The position numbers and the translations under genes were made by a program. A stretch of 64,000 nucleotides of DNA from Jacaranda mimosifolia (taxonomy: Eukaryota > Streptophyta > Magnoliopsida > Lamiales > Bignoniaceae): NCBI GenBank assembly GCA_018894105.1, contig CM032122.1:30535404-30599403 (forward strand), in the 5' to 3' direction. Positions 25,350 through 37,364 of this stretch are shown here, piece after piece. How positions within the stretch are numbered: the first letter of the stretch is position 1; every line of letters begins with the position of its first letter. The notes under the pieces were generated by a model. That model worked only from the letters and a program-made list of their open reading frames with translations. It was not told the origin of the DNA and searched no databases.

Positions 25350-25631
25350 TCTATACTATTAATAAAGTATTTACCAACTTTTTGCTTTTGGTGTGTTTTC
25401 AAGTATTTTTCTAAAATGTCTTTATTTTTATTTTTTATTCTCATTATTATAAAATAATTACCACCTCATTCCTACCCGCTACTACCACTTAGTTTCACAA
25501 TAATTAATGAATGTTATACATATTTTTATTTTTCTACAACTTTTTTTCTTTGCAATTATGTTATCTCTCATTTATATTATTTTATTAATTTTAATTTATT
25601 AATAGTTGCACATGCATTAAGTGTGCACTAG
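25350..25631 (+). mobile_element. Small non-autonomous Helitron
   Basis: The 5' end is TCTATACTATTAATAAAG, the common start of plant Helitrons. The 3' end has the stem gcaca/tgtgc around a 9-base loop, then the terminal CTAG at 25628-25631. The flanking bases are a on the left (25349) and t on the right (25632), as expected for insertion between A and T without target duplication. The element is 282 bp and non-coding. Confidence 0.85.
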
Positions 25632-25937
25632 TTACTAGTATATGATAACTCTTTTAATATTCAAATAGGATTCCGAACCTCTTCCTATTAATAAAAAAAC
25701 ATTTTTCAAAAGAAAGGGGTGGCAAATCTTTGTGAAATAACTCCGGCTTGAAGTCACCCTCCTATTGTCTAATAGCATTTCTCCTCCACTAATTAATACT
25801 TCAAGGGGCTTTACCTGGAATGAAAAAATAAAATTGATTCATGAAATTTTGATTATGGATCTTATTTCGGGTTTGATTAGATAATAAAGATTTATTTTAG
25901 TTTATGTTTTAGGAAAAATTGAACATGTTTAGGGTAT

Positions 25938-26600
25938 GATTGGTACGCAGAAATGTGGTGGGAATGGAATGATCATTTCAAGTTTATTTCTACACTCATA
26001 CTTGATATAATTTAAGAATGAAAATTCTCATTCCCATAGAAATCCCCATTTCTAAAAGTGTGTGTTTAGTCAATCCCAATCTATTAGGAATGTGCCTATT
26101 TTTGTATTTGACAAAATTATCCTCTAATATAACAAAGTTCTAAACCATCACAAATAGTCTCGTATATATCTTCTCTACATGAATTTCTCCCACAATCTTC
26201 TATTAAAAGAAAAATTAACCAAGTACTGCATCTCTTATTTTTACCCCAAAAAAATTAATTTTACTTCTTAAAATATAAATGAATCATAACTTTGTCATAT
26301 ATTTTTATGAAATATGAAATTAAAGATTGTATGATAAAAACATAGATTTATAAGGTGTAAATAATATATCAATAAAATATTTTATTTTAACAATTTTAAC
26401 AAAAGAGTAATTTGATTATTTAAAATATTTTCATTCAATTTCTATCTATCATTAATAAATACCAATTATGATATTAGAATTAAGTAAGAAATGACGATTC
26501 CATTCTTTTCTCATTCCTTATCATACCAAGCATATGATAATTTATACCATCATTATTCATTTCTCATGTTCATTTCATTCCTGTATACCAATCGCTAGCT
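25938..26600. mobile_element. MITE-like element with ~24-bp TIRs
   Basis: The left end GGGTATGATTGGTACGCAG pairs with the right end read inward, GCTAGCGATTGGTATACAGG, both followed by aatg-rich sequence. Such gattggt..ggaatg ends are common in plant Harbinger and hAT MITEs. No clear TSD, so the superfamily is open. It lies directly upstream of TTM3. Confidence 0.5.
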
Positions 26601-26784
26601 ATGCGTAAACTGATGAAAAAATAAAGTTAAAATTGAAATAAATTGTTATAATTTAATCAGGCGACAAAATAATTTTTGACCGGGTCTATGAAAAGGGTCT
26701 GGACCCGGTAAACTGCCGTCATTTCAACTCCAACCGTTTTCCTCCCAAGTTCTCAACCACCATTTCACACGACGATTATCTGAT

Positions 26785-27393
26785 ATGGAAGTAGAAGTGA
26801 AGCTCCGCCTCCCGTCCTCCGCCGCCCATGAGCGGCTCTCCAGCATCCTCGCCCCGCATCACCGCCGCACCCACCTTCAAGAGAATCTCTTCTTCGACGG
26901 CCCCAAAGCTGAGCTCTCCTCCAACCTCGCCGCCCTCCGCGTCCGCTTCTACGACCTCGACTCCGGCTGCGTCCTCTCCCTCAAATCCAAACCCCAAATC
27001 TCCGCCGGCATCAGCCGCATTGAAGAGCAAGAGGAGCCCCTCGACCCCACCGTCGGCCGCCACTGCGCGGCCGAGCCGTGGCGCCTCCTCAGCATCGAGT
27101 CGTCTGATATTATTAAAAGAGTGAAGGAGGAATTTAATGTGGGCGCAGAGGGTTTGGTGTGTTTGGGGGGGTTTAGAAATGTGAGAGGGGTTTATGAGTG
27201 GAATGGGCTGAAATTGGAGCTTGATGAGACGCATTATAGTTTTGGGACATCTTATGAGATTGAATGCGAGAGTTCGGAACCGGAGACGGCCAAGAATTTG
27301 CTCGAGGGGCTGTTGAAGAGCAATGGGATTGAGTATAGGTATTCTGAAATCTCGAAGTTCGCCATATTCCGGGCTGGAAAATTGCCCGATTGA
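26785..27393 (+). CDS. TTM3: Triphosphate tunnel metalloenzyme 3 (CYTH domain), complete, single exon
   Basis: TTM3 belongs to the CYTH/TTM superfamily and hydrolyses short inorganic polyphosphate (tripolyphosphate) with a divalent metal. The 202-residue frame begins MEVEVKLRLP, so the metal- and phosphate-binding EXEXK motif is at residues 2-6. Further conserved stretches are ENLFFDGP, LRVRFYDLD, VLSLKSKP, KRVKEEF, CLGGFRNVR, LELDETHY and GTSYEIECES. Length is that of known plant TTM3 proteins, so the gene looks intact. The first ~320 bases are distinctly GC-rich with C-ending codons, whereas the rest is ordinary for this window. A splice-donor-like g/gtaaag follows the stop directly. In Arabidopsis TTM3 is reported as the downstream frame of a two-protein transcript with CDC26; no CDC26-like frame is visible upstream here, only two tiny frames. 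Confidence 0.95.
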   Translation: MEVEVKLRLPSSAAHERLSSILAPHHRRTHLQENLFFDGPKAELSSNLAALRVRFYDLDSGCVLSLKSKPQISAGISRIEEQEEPLDPTVGRHCAAEPWRLLSIESSDIIKRVKEEFNVGAEGLVCLGGFRNVRGVYEWNGLKLELDETHYSFGTSYEIECESSEPETAKNLLEGLLKSNGIEYRYSEISKFAIFRAGKLPD

Positions 27394-30169
27394 GGTAAAG
27401 ATATTATCCAAAACGGTTTCTCAATTTATTTTTTCTCAAAATTTTCAATCTTGATGGTCTGTTTCTTCTATACATGACTGTAACTATGGATTGTGGACAA
27501 GGATTCCCTTGGCATTCAACCGAAATTCTATGCTGTTTTCTCTAGCTATGACGTCTTTCTAGGATAGATGAGTTATCTATTCCAAATGATCGTGTGGGAA
27601 GTGCTTTTTTCATTTAGTAGTTGCAGGTTTAAGCCGAGTTCCTCACTCTCTTCTCTTCAATCTCAAATTCTAAGCCTAGCAAAGGTTCTTGATGTTGAGA
27701 TTGTTCTTTTGTTTGTGGCCTTATTGCTGATTCTCTCTTCTTCCTAAAGGAGAATGCCCTCAACTTGTCGGGAGAAAGAGAATAGCAAGATGGTTGGTGG
27801 TGCTCTATGAATCAGTAGCTGAAGACAATCTTGTAATAACTACCTTGCCATTTGGTAGTTGAGTCCTTTTTATGTTCCTGCTACTTATTATTAGATTAGC
27901 AGTCGGTCCTTTCCCCTCGATAGAGGACTTCATCACTTTCCTTTCTTATAGTTAGTAGTAATTCGTTAGATGGACTTATAGAAAATTCAAAAGGAATCAA
28001 TTCTTACCACAACGAGGGAGGGGGACTTTGGCAGTTTTTTGAGAAGCTTAAGATTATGTTTTGGTGTCAAATGCTATTCTAATTGATGTTTCCTCTTCAT
28101 AATAGTGTCGCGATTTTGAATTCTTAAATCTAAGAATACTGATAGACAGCAGAGTCTAATTCTGCACACATGATTATTTCAACTTCTTAATATTTCAGAA
28201 GTGATTTTGCAAGTTATATATGAACATGCTATTAATATTTCCCAGTTTCTTCCCAGTTCTAGAAGAATATAGTCTTTCAAAATACATTTGTAAAATGCTA
28301 CGCCTAAGTCATCAAGGAGGGTTGTGAATCTGATTATTAGCGTAATATATACTGCATAGAAAACTGTGACTATTGAGTAGTACATAATATTATGTGTTGG
28401 CATTTATTTTCAGTACCACTTTTTGACTCAGGAGAACGTAAGTGGCTGAAGACTGACCGCCCTACCAATAGCCCTTATAGGGGTGCAGACACCTCAAACT
28501 GACTGTAATCTTATATGGTGTTTTGTGCTGTCAAATGTATAAAGAAATAAAGTTGCACCTCTGTCTAATAAGCGTTTGATCTTATTAGAACAAGGTTTAA
28601 GTCTCTCACATAGGTTCGAGTCTCTCAAGCTGGTGCAGGGAGGTGATTATGCGCATTTATTATCAACACCATCCTTTTGACTTTGGAGAACGTACCTGGC
28701 CGAGGACTATTCATCCTATTCGTCCTTAAATAATCAACCACTCTTTATATGCATTTAGTCGGATTTCATGCCTTAATTGCACTTGTACAAATGTTAGATT
28801 ATGCATAGATTTTAAAGAAACTAGTCGGGGAAAGATCATTTTTCCTCTTTCTGCTACATGTTTGTTTGGTCAATATTTTTCTCACTAATCATGTTTTTCT
28901 TTAATCAACTATAAGCTTTCTGATGACTAAATTCTTCTGCTATATTACTAGACAAATTTCTCATGCAAATGAACTTGTACATTTAAATGCTTCTTTAGCT
29001 TGTCCCAAAGGGACAATGACATTTCTATTTTCATTTGCATTTGGACTTAAATTGTCTCTCAGGAGCCTTGTGTTCGTTTGCACCGCAGCAGGTATTCAGG
29101 TCACTTCAGCAAATTGACACTGAGCGGCCTCCTTTGTCGACAAAGAATGTCTTGTTACCTGCAGAAACTCTAAGGGACGTGCAGCAGTACTGATTGAGAC
29201 ATGTTTCTGTCGGTATCTTTGATAAATTATTATGTTATCATTGTAAAATTCTCAGTTACTTGACAATATACTCCAATGAAGGGAAGTTTACAAAGATGAA
29301 AAGAATTTGGCATTCCCATGCAACTTTTACCTTCATGCAGAATGTCTCAAGCCTGAAGCCATCAGTACTAGGATATTTCTTGCCATTCATTTGGATATGC
29401 ATTCAAATAAATTGTGAATTGTTGGATGAAAATATGATGATGTCATATTGACTCAAGCTGTATAAAGAGAATACTTTCTATATGATTTATGGACTATGGA
29501 GTATTATTCATCAGAATCTATTCCAATGAGTCATTTATCAAACCGTTACAATTAATATTCGATCTTGAAGAGAAGAAAAATTCTTCGAAAAGTAGGCTTT
29601 TATAATTCAATGAAGAATCAAATTTATTTAACTATCATCTGATTTTATATTTCCTTGAAAAAGGTGCTCTATCCTTTAAAACTGTTCAAAATCTTTTAAA
29701 GAAAATAAAAGTTTTCAAGTAACCTCTGTATAATCAACTGAAATTGAATTATAGAAATACTAAAGTCATATCCATTTATGATCTAACGGTTGATAACTTA
29801 TTTGAGCATGTCCTCCCTTGAGAGACATGACATGCGTGAAAAACCATGAAATGGTACACAATATTCAATCAATCCTATGGAGTAGAACTCATTATCTGCC
29901 CTTAGGATTTTAACCATAAGAAAGTACGAATTATAGTAATTCTCTAATTCTCTAATGTTAAGATAATACATTAGCAGCGATTGCACATAGGTTGAATCTA
30001 AGTGACTAAGTGAATATTCCGACAATTACATAACAATCCATAAGAGAATGTTTCTCTTTTTCTCTTAGTAACTGCAAGAAAATATCCATCCCTAGATATG
30101 AATTGGACCCCCTAAGAAGTAAAATCTGCATGCCCCTAACTTGAAACAAAATGAACCAGAGAAAGTATT
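27394..30169. other. Region between TTM3 and the acidic-protein gene
   Basis: Presumably contains the 3' parts of both convergent genes. A pair of related segments (gagaacgtaMSTGGCYGARGACT) lies at about 28430-28470 and 28680-28720. A box-B-like ggttcgagtctctc at about 28612 hints at another SINE remnant. An acceptor-like ctctcag at 29060 precedes an open stretch to 29192 that I could not assign. Confidence 0.4.
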
Positions 30170-33100
30170 TCACTTCTTCTTCTTGGATGGTCGTTTTTCT
30201 TCCTCTTCATCATCCTCATCATCATCTTCGTCATCCCCGTCATCGTCATCTTCATCATCGTCTTCATCGTCATCGTCATCATCGTCGTCGTCACTTCCTG
30301 CATCACCGTTAGCCTCAACCTCATCATCAGAATCTCCATCATCACCACCATCACTACCTTCTCCAGAATATTCCTCATCATTGTCATCACCATCATCATT
30401 ATCCTCATCTTCATCATTGCCCTCCCCATCATCACTCTCACCGGCATCTTTGTTTTCCTCAAACGACTCTGTAGTTTTCTTAAGATCGCCAAACAGGAAT
30501 CTGCAAGAGGAGAAGATATTCTGAAACTAAGTGATCTTCCTTTATTGATCCAGTGATAATCAGCAGAAAGTTGAAGGCAAATATATAGGAAAAAGATTAC
30601 TTTACATACCCTTTGTCCATCTCTAAAGGATATGGAAATACGTTTAGCACAGACCCGCTCTGAGAAAAGTTCCAACCAAACTATGTCATTCAACTATTCC
30701 AGATCAAGATGGGCACATGAGTTATGATTAAAAGCCTTTTGATAACAAATTTGAAACTCGGATTAAGATTAGTCCCATAAGCTTAATATGACATCAAAAT
30801 CTGTGCTTGTGACTTGTCCACCATATTTAAACAGAGGCCATGGGAATAAGAAGCACAAAGCCTTCCGTGAATGCAAAATGTCTATGGAGAAAATAGACTT
30901 ATTTATTCGTTAGGACCTCATATCAAAAATTTTGATTTTATGTGATTGCAAATATTGTGCATGAACTAAAAATGAATGGCAGATTAAAATGGGATTCTCA
31001 TAAATGCCAACTCAGTTAAATAAAATTAATTATTCGTCAAAACCTCATATCGAAACTTTTGACTTTATGTTATAGCAAATTGGAGGCCAATTTATAAAAA
31101 TAATGCAACTTTGTAAAACTTCTATAAAACTACCGTAGTTGTGGAGGATTCACAAAATTAGTGTAAGGCGTTGCTACAAGCCATGCCTTTAGGGGCTGAA
31201 TTTTTATTTTTTTTTAATAAACAAAAAGGCGCCTCTTTTGGGGATATTTTTTTTTTTTAAGAAAAATCGCCAAGAGGCGTGAGTCTGCTCGCCTCTTGTG
31301 AGGAATTTTTTTTACATAATACATTATATATTATGATATATATCATCTATTGTATTTACTATATATATAATATATATTATATATTGTGTGTATTATATAC
31401 TATACCATACATAATGTATTACATAATACATTATATATACATAAAATATGATACACATAATTTATAAGAGATAAAACTTTTTTAAATATATATATAACAT
31501 TCATAATTTCTTAAAAAATATTTCACTTAGTATGAATTAATTTTATTATTTAGTTTTAAATTTCTAACTTAATATAAATTTATTAACAATTAATATAAAA
31601 TTATTAGCATTTCAATTACTTAATAACCACTAATGTAAATATTGATCTTGGTGTGTATATATTCCCCCTCGTTCCACTATTGATATTCTCATAAGCTATC
31701 TTCTCATTCTCAGACAAAGCCGAGTGTTGGTGTTGTGAGTGTGATTAAGTGTAGGAAAAATTGAAGAGGAAAAGCAAAGAGAAGGAAGAAGAAGATACAG
31801 AGAAAAAGAAATTGTGTTTAAAATAATTTGAAATAAGGTAAATTTTAATTTATGTTGTTCAATATTTTAATTTTTTATTTTTGGTTATTTTATGTTATTA
31901 TTTTTGTATTGTTTAGATAATATATTGCATCTTTTTTTAATTTTTTATAGTTTGATTAGAAACCTTATTTTGGAGGAGGAAGATCTTGATTCACAAATAT
32001 CAGGTTGGTTTTTAAGTTTTTAGAAATATTTTAATTTAATTTGTTTACCATTAAGTTTGACATGATATTGTGATTCGAAAGTTAATTTTAATTTTTAGTT
32101 TGAATAATTTGAAATTGATAGACATGACATTAGTATTAGTTGATATTTATGGTCTTTCCTTTGTAATTATTAATTCATAAAAAAGTAAAAAGAAAATAAA
32201 AGCGCATTATGAAGTATCAATATTTGTATTAGTGGTTATTAAGTAATTGAAATGCTAATAATTTTATATTAATTGTTAATAAATTTATATTAAGTTAGAA
32301 ATTTAAAACTAAATAATAAAATTAATCCATACTAAGTGAAATATTTTTTAAGAAATTATGAATGTTATATATATATTTAAAAAAATTATATCTCTTATAA
32401 ATTATGTGTATCACATTTTATGTATATATAATGTATTATATAATATATTATGTATGTTATAGTATATAGTACACACAATATATAATATATTATATATACA
32501 TATAGTAAATACAATATATGATATATATATCATAATATATAATGTATTATGTAAAAAAAATTCCTTACAAGAGACAAGCAGACCCACGCCTCTTGGCGAT
32601 TTTTCTTTAAAAAAAATATCCCCAAAAGAGCATGGCTGGGAGAGCCACGCCTCCTTTTTGTTTACACTAATTTTGCAAATCCTCCACAACTACAGTAGTT
32701 TTATAAAAGTTTGACAAAACTACATTATTTTTATAGATTGGCCCAAATTGGATCTTAGATTATGTTCAGATTCTCAGATGTCATATTGACAACTCTACTG
32801 AATCCTTATACATCAAAACCTCATATATAAAAACTTTGACTTTATGTTATTGCAAATATTGTGCACCGGCTAAATTGGGATTCTCATATCGTTGAATATT
32901 TATTTGTCAAGGCCACATGTCAAAACTTTTGACTTTATGTTATTGCAAATACTGTGTATCAACAAAGAATTCACTTTTCACAACAACAAACAAGATACAT
33001 CCAGAATAAGAGAAAACATATGTAAATTTGTTCCATTTTGCTTCTAATTTCATGTCAAACCCCAACCATAAGAGCCTGAAACAGATTCAATGAAGAACAT

Positions 33101-33550
33101 GGAAAGGTTCTCTACCAAAGAAAAAGGAACAAAAAAGACTTTGAAAGCTGTTGCAAGAAACCAAACAGTTTTACCAAAAAAAAGGAAAAAGAGAACAAAA
33201 ACAAGAGGCACCAAAAATTCAAGATAAATCCAACCAACACAAGAATTGGCCAGAGAATGCAAATCCCAATGGTAAAAGGAACTGAAAAGCACATTAAACG
33301 CGAAACTTAAGAGCACAGCTCGAAGAAAGAACACTCCTTTCAACACATGGAAGCACAGCTAACAAAAAACCTTCACAAATCGCAGAGAAAAAAGCAAGAA
33401 AAACAATTACAAGAACACTAGAGAGTAAAGGGTCCTAAAATGTACCAGAAAAAGAAGCAAAAGAAGAGATCTCTGAGCAGCCCCAAGAACAGAACAGCAC
33501 ATCATCCTCTGCAAAACAGTACCAGCAGAGCAGAGTTTCTCCACCTCCAT
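30170..33550 (-). CDS. Small acidic, probably nuclear protein (three-exon model)
   Basis: Exons 33550-33446, 30680-30610 and 30500-30170 join with matching phases (0, then 2) and canonical GT-AG sites, giving 168 residues. The last exon is the convincing part: FLFGDLKKTTESFEENKDAG, then some 80 residues made up almost entirely of Asp, Glu, Gly, Ser and Asn, then EEEKRPSKKKK before the stop. An acidic tract closed by a basic KKKK tail suggests a nuclear or nucleolar protein. Plant proteins of this layout are often auto-annotated as VHS3-like decarboxylase subunits because of the acidic tract, which says little about function. Exon 1 (MEVEKLC to a leucine run) is less sure; translation could instead start at MDKG in exon 2. 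Intron 1 (30681-33445) holds a Mutator-like element inside a local repeat. The plus-strand serine-rich frame here is the antisense shadow. Confidence 0.62.
30911..32958. repeat. Dispersed ~50-bp repeat (four copies) in intron 1, split by a transposon
   Basis: Copies of a unit of the form aaacctcatatcaaaacttttgactttatgttattgcaaatattgtgca lie at about 30911-30965, 31039-31081, 32815-32868 and 32908-32958. The second copy is cut by the element at 31085-32743: its target site caaattgga is the end of that copy. Confidence 0.8.
31085..32743. mobile_element. Mutator-like element with ~0.53-kb terminal inverted repeats
   Basis: The 1659-bp element is bounded by the perfect 9-bp TSD caaattgga (31076-31084 and 32744-32752). 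The arms run 31085 to about 31645 and about 32213 to 32743. Both begin GGCCAATYTATAAAAATAATG and share gtagttgtggagga, caaaattagtgtaa, aaaaatcgccaagaggcgtg, long TA-rich tracts and aataaccactaat. They are visibly about 90% or more alike over their whole length, apart from short indels near the outer ends. The interior (about 31650-32210) is non-coding. It looks like a leader region, with a purine-rich block and possible splice sites, and may be the remnant of a transposase 5' end. No transposase frame is present. Confidence 0.92.
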
Positions 33551-35622
33551 TTTTTTCTCCTTTGTGTTTTTCTTGACCCTTTTAACAAAAAGAAAAAAGC
33601 TGCAAATTAATAAAAATTAGGGGAAGAAAGCAAGAATGAGGGCGAGAGATTGGAGGGAAGACAGAAGAGGTCTCACTTTGTATGGTTGAGAAGGGGGGGT
33701 TCTGAGGGTGCTGGCAATGGAGGGAACAGACAAATTTTAGGGTTTTGGGGTATTTTAGGGGTTGATTTGTGGCAATTTTGTCCAAATATAGGGTTAAATT
33801 CAATTGTCCTTGGTGGGTGGAGTGAAACATCCCCTCTTTAATGAAAATTTTTATAAACCCTCCAAGGCTTACTGTCATTGTCAAATATTTGAAAATTTTA
33901 TTCTCTAATATGTAGTTATTAATTAAATATTTAGCAATAATAAATATGCCTTTTTAATATTTATGGTAAAGTACAAGTAACGATTATTAATGTCATTTAA
34001 CTTAAGTAGTAGAAGCAATGCCCCAAAACTTTGACATTTTGGGTTGACGTGTTGGGGGTTGTCTACTTCAAGATTAGTGGCTATTGACAGTATTTACAGG
34101 TTCTTTGATTACAATTTGTTTTGACCTGGAGTAATAAGTTCATAAGATTGATTTTAATTCCTTTTTGTTTTGGATGTGAACAGTATCAAATTGAAATGTC
34201 CAATAAGCATTAAATCTTTTCGAAAGAGGTAATCTAATCATATCTTTTAATACAACTATTTTGTTACGACTTCATTTTAGTTACTAGCCCGACATGCCTC
34301 GGCGTCCTCCTCCTTGCAATTAAAGTACAACTTCGAGCATAGCCAGCTCCATGTGATTGGTAATTTATTTTTAATGAGTTAATAAATACCGTCTTAATGT
34401 ATTTGATTGCCTTAAAAAATACACAAATAATGACTGAAAGTGACGTGTAACTTGTAATGTTGTAAGTGGCATAATAGTCTAACTTGTAATATTGTTAGCA
34501 ATGCGGTTGTTAACTTAATTGTCACATAATTGATTATTCTAAAATTTATATGATTAAAAAAAATCTATAATTTGGAGTTTGGAGATCATGGTACAATTAG
34601 GAAATTTTATTTAATGAGGAAAAACACTACGGAAAATATTTTACCTAATTTAAATGATAATATCTTATACTTCATTATTTATTTATTTTTTTCATTAAAA
34701 TTTGAAATCCAGATATAGTGTTCTCTTTCTCTCTCTCTCTCAAAGAGAGAATCTTATAAATTTAAGTTTAACTGATTAAGTTATTTCAGAAAAAAGAATA
34801 TTATTATATTTAAATTGCCTTCTTTGTAAAAGTCAAAATTTCTTTCTTTTTATTCCTCAAAATATATTGTCTATCAATCACATAAATAAAATCTTTGATA
34901 TAACACGTTTGAATTAACCTAACACGCTTGAAGAAAAGTCATAATTCTTTTATTATCTATGACTAATTTATGAAGCCTTGTAATAATCCTTGCCCGTCAC
35001 ATAATACAACGTTTGAATTTTCATTAATAAAGTCACCAATCATCACTACTATAGTATTAATTTTAATTAATGCGTGCCGTGTGCATTAACATTGATGACC
35101 ATGGAAATAGGTCATATTATTCTTATTTCCTTTGTTGAAATGTTTAAAAAAAGATAACAAATGTAATAGTGGCCCACCCCCAACCCAAAGAAAAACTATA
35201 CACCCTGTTAGTTAAAACAAAGACATGACACACTATTAACTGTTAGATGCTTTAATTGTTGTCAATGCACTTCTTAACAAGTGTTAAGATATATTTTTTA
35301 TTTTTTTATTTTGAGTCAATTATTGCAAATTGCAAAGCTCTTTTAAATGAGTTTAGAAATTGTCATGTTTGTTTTGTTGGTCGTTCAACAAATCATGCGA
35401 CTCATTGCATTACTAGAGTTTTCGTTTCGAGGTTTGAAATTGTTTTGCGGGAAGATTTTATTCATTTTCATCTTTCTGATGTAATTTCTTCCAAGTTGCA
35501 ATAAAATTTATATATTTTAGTGTAAAAAAAAATGTCAAATGCTATTTTTTTAAAAATAATAATTTAAAACACACAAAAAATTATTGTAAATTTGCGAAAA
35601 GTGAGATTTTCATAGACCATAG
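33551..35622. other. Intergenic DNA, 5' flank of the acidic-protein gene
   Basis: 33551-33880 probably includes its leader and core promoter. Beyond that the DNA is AT-rich, with a ct-rich run near 34720-34741, and shows no gene. Confidence 0.4.
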
Positions 35623-35625
35623 GCA

Positions 35626-36759
35626 CACTACAAGAAAATATGCTTTTTACTACAATATTTTTTACTTCGCTAAAAATAATGTAGTAAAAAAAGATTATTT
35701 GCTATGATTTTACTATTGTAGTATAAAATTCCAAACGTGTGGTAAAAGTTATATTAAATATACACTTCATCTTATCGTAGTAAAAAATATACTTATTTAC
35801 TACAATTTTACATAAACTGTAGCAAAAAGTTAATGAATTAACCATACTTTTTCATTAGTGAAGTAAAAACAATGAAAATTGTGAAAATTTTAAGGCAAAG
35901 ATTAAGATCTTAAATAAAAAAAAATTCACTAGAAAAGAAGAAAAATATGTTGGAAGTGATGCTTAATAAATAATATTCAAGGTAAATTAAAAAATTGCTT
36001 GCAATTTTTATTATTAAAATATTAATTAATTAAATTCTAAATTAACAAATAAAACCCCTAAAAAATTCTTAACTACTCATGGTTTTAATTAATAAAAGTA
36101 GAGGTAAAATGAAAAACTCCCTCTAATTTTTATTATAAAAAAATATTTGATCAATTAATCAAATTCTTAATTTTGTTAACTAGCAAAGTTCCTCAAAACA
36201 GTAAGAAAACCCCAAATTTGAAGGCAAAATAAATATTTATCTCCAATAACTCTTATTATTAAAAAAAGTTGATTAAGTAATCAAAGATATTTAAATTAGC
36301 TAATTAATAACAAAGTGGTCATTGGCCTAATGACATCACTTTCACACACATAAGAATAAGGTTCAGAGTTCGAATCCTGATAAGCTCGTGGTGTCTATGT
36401 GTATATAAATATAAAAGGAAACTCCCCAAATTAATTGATTTTTACTACATTTAATTGTGGTAAAAAATAATTTAAGTATTTACTACACTTTTTAAAGTGT
36501 GGCAATTAACTACTATATACCATACTTTTTTTACTGCAGTAAAAGATAATGGGGTATTCGATAATTTTTTACCACCCATTAAATTCGTAGTAATTGAAGA
36601 TAATTTTGTAGCAAAAATCAATTAACACGATTAAAAAAGTGTAGCGAAGCTTTTACCTCGCTCGCAATGCCTACGGCTAGAAAAGTGTAGCACAAGCATA
36701 GTTAATAACTTTTTACTACACGTAATTAGCCATAGTAAAAAGCAATTTTTTTTGTAGTG
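35626..36759. mobile_element. Non-autonomous CACTA (En/Spm) element
   Basis: The element starts CACTACAAGAAAATATGC and ends GCAATTTTTTTTGTAGTG, the classic CACTA terminus, with a 3-bp TSD gca at 35623-35625 and 36760-36762. Subterminal regions carry many copies of ttactacaat and the reverse form gtagtaaa, the usual transposase-binding repeats of this superfamily. It is 1134 bp and encodes no protein. A SINE-like segment lies inside at about 36308-36410. Confidence 0.93.
36308..36410 (+). mobile_element. tRNA-derived SINE-like segment nested in the CACTA element
   Basis: A box-A-like gtggtcattggcctaatgac is followed after ~50 bp by a box-B-like agttcgaatcctg, then gtgtctatgtgtatataaa. It resembles the intron 7 SINE of the H+-PPase gene in layout. 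Confidence 0.5.
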
Positions 36760-37364
36760 GCATAGGATACCAATCGGTTCATTTTGAATCTTAACACCCT
36801 TTTCTGGAATCCCTAAACTTGATTTATTAAAGACATTCAATTGCAATGAGTTTTTTTTAATAAATAATTGAGAATGTGAAAAATGAAATGATGACAATCG
36901 ATGACTAAATTTATTTTCGGCTAGATCAATAAATTAGAAAAAATTAATTATGATTTGAAATTAACCCCTTTTTATACATATCTTCTAAGAGTTTTTTTTT
37001 TTTTTAATTTTTATTAATCATCTGTGAATACTCGACAAATTTCTAGATTTATAGAATATTTTAAAAAGATTACGAGTCTAGCAAAATAATGTCTATGGTT
37101 GGCTTAATTGAATTTGATTTCAGTTATATCAATAAGTAAATAAATAAATAAAATTCATTTTGACATAAAAAAAACCCTCTTAACTATAAAAATCTTTAAA
37201 ACCTCCCAAAATTCTTTTTTCAGTTAGTTTACGAATGTGGTTAGTTACTAACAATTGAATCGTCGAAGTATAGTTTTGCACTCAAATTGCCCTTTTGATA
37301 TAGCTATATGACGATTGACGCATGCTTTAGCTCTAAAGCTTTAACACCAAAATTTTGTTGTCAG

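Noticed and set aside
29060..29192. Acceptor-like site followed by an open stretch ending in a stop
   Set aside because: Could be a 3' UTR exon of TTM3 or a small exon of something else; no homology and no donor partner fixed.
30141..30524. Poly-serine frame on the plus strand
   Set aside because: It is the complement of the Asp/Glu-coding exon of the minus-strand acidic protein.
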